DNA of 64,000 nt, from NCBI RefSeq assembly GCF_013409595.1, contig NZ_JACCBD010000001.1, positions 1,240,001 through 1,304,000 of the forward strand, given 5' to 3'. Under the pieces are notes generated by a model. The model was given only the letters and a program-made list of their open reading frames with translations. It had not been told where the DNA came from and ran no database searches. Source of the DNA: Leucobacter aridicollis. GTDB lineage: Bacteria > Actinomycetota > Actinomycetes > Actinomycetales > Microbacteriaceae. This document shows positions 60,007 through 64,000 of this stretch, in pieces. Position 1 is the stretch's first letter; every line of letters starts with the position of its first letter. Both the position numbers and the translations under genes were made by a program.

Positions 60007-61611
60007 GTGCCGCAAGATTCGCACTGTGTGCTGCTCGAATCGAACGAATTCGCCGCTGCGGTCGCTGAGAAGGTTTGCAATTCGCGCGAGCCATCCCTTA
60101 TTTGGGCCTATGCGGGACAGGGGCGCGTCTCCATCGGCAATCATGTCTATCCGCTGCGCCAGGGCGACGCGATCTGGGTGCCGGCGGGCCTGGAGTACGA
60201 TATTCGAAGTTCCCCGAACAGCGTGCTTATCCCAATCTTCCCGGCAGCCAGGCGGGCCCACTTTGCGCTCTCGACGCCAACGAGAACGCACTTCGCTGCT
60301 GAATGGAACGACTGGCTTGTCTATCAGTTCGCACGGAGCATCGGGTACCTCCGTGGCGCGGCTGCCGCCCAGGGGCTTGCGGGTGTCGTCGTCGGTTCTC
60401 CCGGGTCAACCCCAGGAGGCACACCGATGCCCGCGGCACCTGTGCCGCTGCCTCCAAGGCCGAACTCGCCCGAGGCCTCACGGGTCGCATTGCGTCTCAT
60501 GCAGGATCCTGCCGATTCTGCTTCGATCGATGAACTCGCCTCGGGTGTGAGCGTCTCCGTACGAACGCTGCAGGCGCAGTTTTCGAGCGAAACCGGCTTC
60601 GCGATATCGGAGTGGCGAGCCCAAGTTCGTATCGCGGCAGCAGCGACGTATATCGATCTTGGCCACGACATTGGGTGGACTGCGCAGCAGGTCGGGTATG
60701 CCACTCCCGCAGGGTTTACCAAAGCATTTTTCAGGCAAACGGGGGTGACCCCGAGCGCTTTCGCACAGCGCAGAGGGCAGCGGGTCCGCCCTAGCGAGCC
60801 AGTGTCTGATTTGGCCCCTCCTGGTGAGGCCGGCGAGACTGCTGCATCTCGTCGAGGCGTTCCTCCCGTCGTGCCTGCGAGCAAGACTTGGGACAGGGTG
60901 AGCGATTTCCATGTGCTCGTGTGGGTGTATCGAGGTTCAGCACGGGTGGAAATCGCAGGCGAACTGTTCAACCTGCGCCAAGGCGAAGCCGCCTGGCTAC
61001 CGGCTGGCCTCTCGAACAGTGTCAGCTTGCCCGCAGGGTCGATCCTGCTGCCCCTTGGATCACAGGAAGTGAATTACGGGGCGGACGCTCCGGATGTTCT
61101 GGTGCAGCGGTTCTCTGACGATGCTGGGCTGTTTCTCATGCACACAATGGTGGCCAACTACTCGCGCCTTCGCCCCACAATCCACGACCCGCATGCGATC
61201 ACGCGGGCGTTTGCTCAGCAGAGCGCGGTTATGGGCGTCTCCGCGGGGGTGCGTACTTCATCCAATGCCTCGCGCGTTCAGGCGCTCGCGGCCGAGCTGC
61301 ATAGAACCCCCGCAGATCGAAGAAACCTGAGTGAGTGGGCCGGCCATTTCGAGATCGAACCCGCTCAGCTGGCGTCGGCGGTCTTGTCGATTACCGGAAT
61401 GGAGTTCAGCCGGTGGCAGAGCCAGATCCGTATGACGATGGCCCGCCGCTACCTGGCAGAGGGGATGAGCGTGGCTCGGGTAGCGAGGACTCTCGGTTAC
61501 GCCCACGCCTCCGGCTTTGGACAGGTGTTTACGCGGAAGCACGGACTCTCCCCGCGCGACTATCAACGCGAAGGGTGGCAGCAGACTGCCGAGCCATTGA
61601 TTGTCCCCTGA
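60007..61611 (+). CDS. Tandem double AraC-family regulator of the siderophore locus
   Basis: Protein of 534 residues made of two complete AraC-type modules. Module one has a cupin-like sensor (about 30-100; VSIGNHVYPLRQGDAIWVPAGL) and an AraC helix-turn-helix (about 156-256; GFTKAFFRQTGVTPSAF at its end). Module two repeats this: cupin (about 303-352; VEIAGELFNLRQGEAAWLPAGL) and helix-turn-helix (about 424-524; GFGQVFTRKHGLSPRDYQ). The two are linked by a Pro/Ser/Arg-rich segment (about 257-300). Ordinary family members have one module and about 260-330 residues. The GTG start has GAGGGG upstream. It is divergent from the siderophore operon and is its likely regulator, as YbtA-type proteins are. 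Confidence 0.9.
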   Translation: MPQDSHCVLLESNEFAAAVAEKVCNSREPSLIWAYAGQGRVSIGNHVYPLRQGDAIWVPAGLEYDIRSSPNSVLIPIFPAARRAHFALSTPTRTHFAAEWNDWLVYQFARSIGYLRGAAAAQGLAGVVVGSPGSTPGGTPMPAAPVPLPPRPNSPEASRVALRLMQDPADSASIDELASGVSVSVRTLQAQFSSETGFAISEWRAQVRIAAAATYIDLGHDIGWTAQQVGYATPAGFTKAFFRQTGVTPSAFAQRRGQRVRPSEPVSDLAPPGEAGETAASRRGVPPVVPASKTWDRVSDFHVLVWVYRGSARVEIAGELFNLRQGEAAWLPAGLSNSVSLPAGSILLPLGSQEVNYGADAPDVLVQRFSDDAGLFLMHTMVANYSRLRPTIHDPHAITRAFAQQSAVMGVSAGVRTSSNASRVQALAAELHRTPADRRNLSEWAGHFEIEPAQLASAVLSITGMEFSRWQSQIRMTMARRYLAEGMSVARVARTLGYAHASGFGQVFTRKHGLSPRDYQREGWQQTAEPLIVP

Positions 61612-61806
61612 CTCCGCTTCGGCGGACCACGCCCCTCCGGTGCGAGTGTGACTGGGGCGAGCCGCACGCGCCGCACGCGCCGAGGCTCCGGAATCCCCGC
61701 GACGATTTGCGTTCGGTGCGCGGATGGGGGACGGTGGCGCCATGGCGGGTCCTTCTACGGCATCGTCCGACGGCCGACGCTCAGGTCGGCGCATGCCGCA
61801 GATTCG

Positions 61807-62298
61807 ATGCGGCGAAGAGCGCTCGAAATGGCGTTGGTGATGGCAGCGCTTGCAATTGTGATTACCCTTGGCCTCGCGACGGAGGACACGCTTTCGTCAC
61901 TTGCAAAGCAGACGCACGAACGGATCGGCCCCGTGCACCTCATGCCAGAAAGGGGAGAGCCGGGCGTTGAGCCCTTCACAGATGTCATGCTGGACGCGGC
62001 TGTTGAGCCGTTCACCAGCGACGACGCGGAACGCGAAATACGCGTGCTCGTCGAGGCGGCACTGGCGGAGCCCAACGGGCCCGCAACGACGAGCGAGCGG
62101 ATGAGCGAGCCCTCCATCGAGTTCGACGCAGCTCACCCGCCGATCGACGGGCAGAGCTGCGGCTGCGCCACCGCCCCCCTACAGCGTCGGGATGTTCGCG
62201 AGCAGCTCCTTCGTGTAGGCGTGCGTCGGGTTGTTGAGCACCTCGTCGACCGGGCCGTCGTCCACGATTTCGCCACGGTTCAGCACGGCGACGCGTGA
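61807..62298 (+). other. Doubtful open frame in a gene-poor stretch, possible small membrane-anchored protein
   Basis: The gap 61612-62178 has no convincing gene. One open frame could code for 163 residues: MRRR, a hydrophobic helix (about 8-25) and an acidic, Glu-rich soluble part. Its first half has mixed codon use and its second half has the usual G/C third positions. Against it: no ribosome binding site or TANNNT box, and its last 40 codons run antisense through the end of the ABC ATPase gene, where they look like a shadow. It may be a decayed or frameshifted gene. I do not recognise it. Confidence 0.25.
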
Positions 62299-64000
62299 CG
62301 CGATGTGGCGCGCCAGCGCGATGTTGTGGGTGACGAAGAGTACCGTGAGATCACGCTCTTCCTGCAGGGTGTGGAGCAGCGAGATGATGTTCGCCTGCAC
62401 GGAGACGTCGAGCGCCGACGTGATCTCGTCGCACACGAGCACCGACGGCATGTTGACGAGGGCCCGCGCGATCGCGGCGCGTTGCCGTTCGCCGCCCGAC
62501 AGGTCGCCTGGCCGCCGGTCGTAGAACTGCCGCCCGAGCTGCACGGCGTCGAGGGCGTCACGCACGCGTTCGCGGCGCTCTTCCGCGCTGTACTCGCTCG
62601 CCATCTCGAGCGGCACGAGGAGTGACTGCCCGAGCGTGCGGCGCGGGTTCAGTGACGAGAACGGTGACTGGAAGATGTACTGGATCTGCCGCCGCTGCTC
62701 CTGGGTCCGCCCTCGCGTTGACTTCGCAAGCTCCTGGCCGTGGTAGCTCACCGAGCCCTCGTAGTCGCTGAGCAGGCCGGCGATGGAGCGGGCGAGTGTC
62801 GTCTTGCCCGATCCTGATTGGCCGAGAAGGAGCGTGCTCTCGCCCGGCGCGAAATCGAGATCGATGCCGCGGAGCACCTGATTCTTGCCGTAGGCGACGC
62901 GGAGGTCTCGGATCGAGATCCGTGGATCCGCTGCACCCGGCGCCCCCGTCGTGGCGTCCACACCGGGCTCCGGTGGCGCGTCGACAGGCACTGCCGCCGC
63001 CGCGCCCGCATGGGCGCCGCCGGCACCGTGAGCGCCGGGACCGTGCGCACCGGCGCCCTCGCCTGCTCCGGCGCCTTCGCCAGCGCTTCCGCCCGCATCG
63101 CCGTCACCCGAGCGGGAGACGACCTTATCGGGCGCGGTGTGCTTGAGGATGTCGAGCTCGCCGGTGAGGAACTCCGCGGTGCGCGCGTCCATCTTCGAGA
63201 GCTTCCCGATCTGGTTCTTCCCGGCGAGGTCGGGCACGGCGGCGAGCAGCCTGCGCGTGTAGTCGTGCTGCGGCCGCACGAGCACCTGGCTGGTGTCGCC
63301 GACCTCCACGATCTCGCCGCGAAGCATCACCGCGACGCGGTCCGCGATCTCCGATACGACGGCGAGGTCGTGCGTGATGTACAGCCCGGCGACCCGGTTC
63401 TTCACGGTCATGTCGCGGATCGTGTCGAGCACCTGCTCTTGCGTGGTAACGTCGAGGCCTGTCGTCGGCTCGTCGAGCACGATGACGTCTGGGTACATTG
63501 CGAACGCCATCGCGATCCCGATCCGCTGCTGTTGCCCGCCGGACAGCTGGTGCGGCCAGCGGCGCTGGTACTCGTCGCTGTCGGGGAGCCCGACCTCCCG
63601 CAGCACCGAGCGCACCCGGTCCGCGCGGTCGGCCTCGGACGCGCCGAAGCCGTGAATGTCGAGCACCTCGCGAATCTGGGCACCAACCCGCATGCTCGGG
63701 TTCAGCGAGAGCGCCGGGTCCTGCGGCACGTAGCTGACGCGCGCACCGCGGAGCTGGCGCCTCGCGGACTCGCCCAGCGTGAGCATCTCGGCGAGGTCGG
63801 GGCTGTCGGACGGATACAGCGTGACCGTTCCGCCGGTGTGCGCGAGGCCCTCGCGGATGTGGCCGAGCACTGCGAGGCCGACTGTCGTCTTACCCGATCC
63901 CGACTCGCCGACGAGCGCGAGGATCTCCGCCGCCCGCAGGTCGAGGTTCACGTCGGACACCACGGCGAGGCCGGTGGCGGTCGCCGCGATCGTGAGGTCG
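62179..64000 (-). CDS. Oligopeptide/dipeptide ABC transporter ATP-binding protein, fused DppD-DppF, 5'-truncated
   Basis: The frame is open to the last base of the window, so the N-terminus is missing; a GTG at 63963 is not the start because the conserved strand DLTIA lies upstream of it. At least 607 residues are visible with two complete ATPase domains. The first has Walker A GESGSGKTTV, signature QLSGGQQQRIGIA and Walker B VIVLDEPTTGLD. The second has Walker A GQSGSGKTTLA, signature DLSGGERQRAAIA and Walker B VLVCDEITSALD. Between them is a low-complexity linker of about 60 residues full of Gly, Ala, Glu and His (GAGAGEGAGAHGPGAHGAGG). It energises peptide or nickel-type uptake; the permease genes are outside the window. 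Confidence 0.92.
   Translation of the reverse strand, partial: DLTIAATATGLAVVSDVNLDLRAAEILALVGESGSGKTTVGLAVLGHIREGLAHTGGTVTLYPSDSPDLAEMLTLGESARRQLRGARVSYVPQDPALSLNPSMRVGAQIREVLDIHGFGASEADRADRVRSVLREVGLPDSDEYQRRWPHQLSGGQQQRIGIAMAFAMYPDVIVLDEPTTGLDVTTQEQVLDTIRDMTVKNRVAGLYITHDLAVVSEIADRVAVMLRGEIVEVGDTSQVLVRPQHDYTRRLLAAVPDLAGKNQIGKLSKMDARTAEFLTGELDILKHTAPDKVVSRSGDGDAGGSAGEGAGAGEGAGAHGPGAHGAGGAHAGAAAAVPVDAPPEPGVDATTGAPGAADPRISIRDLRVAYGKNQVLRGIDLDFAPGESTLLLGQSGSGKTTLARSIAGLLSDYEGSVSYHGQELAKSTRGRTQEQRRQIQYIFQSPFSSLNPRRTLGQSLLVPLEMASEYSAEERRERVRDALDAVQLGRQFYDRRPGDLSGGERQRAAIARALVNMPSVLVCDEITSALDVSVQANIISLLHTLQEERDLTVLFVTHNIALARHIASRVAVLNRGEIVDDGPVDEVLNNPTHAYTKELLANIPTL

Noticed and set aside
51530..62178. 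Direct repeat of the tRNA-Gln 3' end as an attachment site
   Set aside because: I looked for the GGTTCGAGTCC and TATCCCA segments near 61600-62180 and found no copy, so the island idea rests on composition and position only.

Overview
The window comes from a high-GC Gram-positive bacterium, an actinomycete and most probably a member of the Microbacteriaceae (Leucobacter-like). This rests on the strong G/C bias at third codon positions, the actinobacterial families present (Ppx1-type exopolyphosphatase, DUF3516 helicase, TM0106 RecB-like nuclease/helicase, DUF2130) and many genes with a TANNNT box 6-7 bases before the start codon and no ribosome binding site (leaderless starts). The genus is an inference. 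I saw no phage, insertion sequence, integrase or CRISPR array.

Layout. 1-6774: tail of an NhaC-type antiporter, a lipoprotein, a CitA/CitB-type two-component system and a divergent tripartite tricarboxylate transporter (tctCBA). 6779-16262: a TetR regulator and acyl-CoA dehydrogenase with an operator between them, a LysR regulator and PLP-dependent amino acid decarboxylase with a large dyad between them, a structured intergenic stretch, a small membrane protein, a DUF885 protein and an NCS1 permease. 16316-27753: DEAD-box helicase, TM0106 nuclease/helicase, aminotransferase, alanine dehydrogenase with divergent Lrp-type regulator, nicotinamidase and amino acid permease. 27993-44148: CPA1 antiporter, AlkZ-like protein and Old Yellow Enzyme in one operon, DUF2130 and DUF3516 proteins, deoC, an acetyltransferase, IclR and GntR regulators, an alcohol dehydrogenase/permease operon with divergent PucR regulator, and Ppx1.

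44334-51368 is a nucleoside salvage operon: a BMP-family lipoprotein, ABC ATPase and two permeases import nucleosides, which cytidine deaminase and thymidine phosphorylase then process; deoC at 36226 would finish the deoxyribose branch.

51480-61611 is the most distinctive block. Right after a tRNA-Gln(CTG) gene lies a seven-gene leftward operon for ferric-siderophore uptake: siderophore-interacting reductase, binding lipoprotein, two FecCD permeases, FepC-type ATPase and two exporter-fold ABC half-transporters resembling IrtAB/YbtPQ. Divergent from it is a 534-residue regulator in which a whole AraC-type protein (cupin plus helix-turn-helix) is present twice. A perfect palindrome lies between the -35 and -10 boxes of the divergent promoter. 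Sampled lines here are less G+C rich than the rest of the window, which suggests an acquired locus. The window closes with a low-G+C stretch without a convincing gene and the 5'-truncated fused oligopeptide ABC ATPase at 62179-64000.
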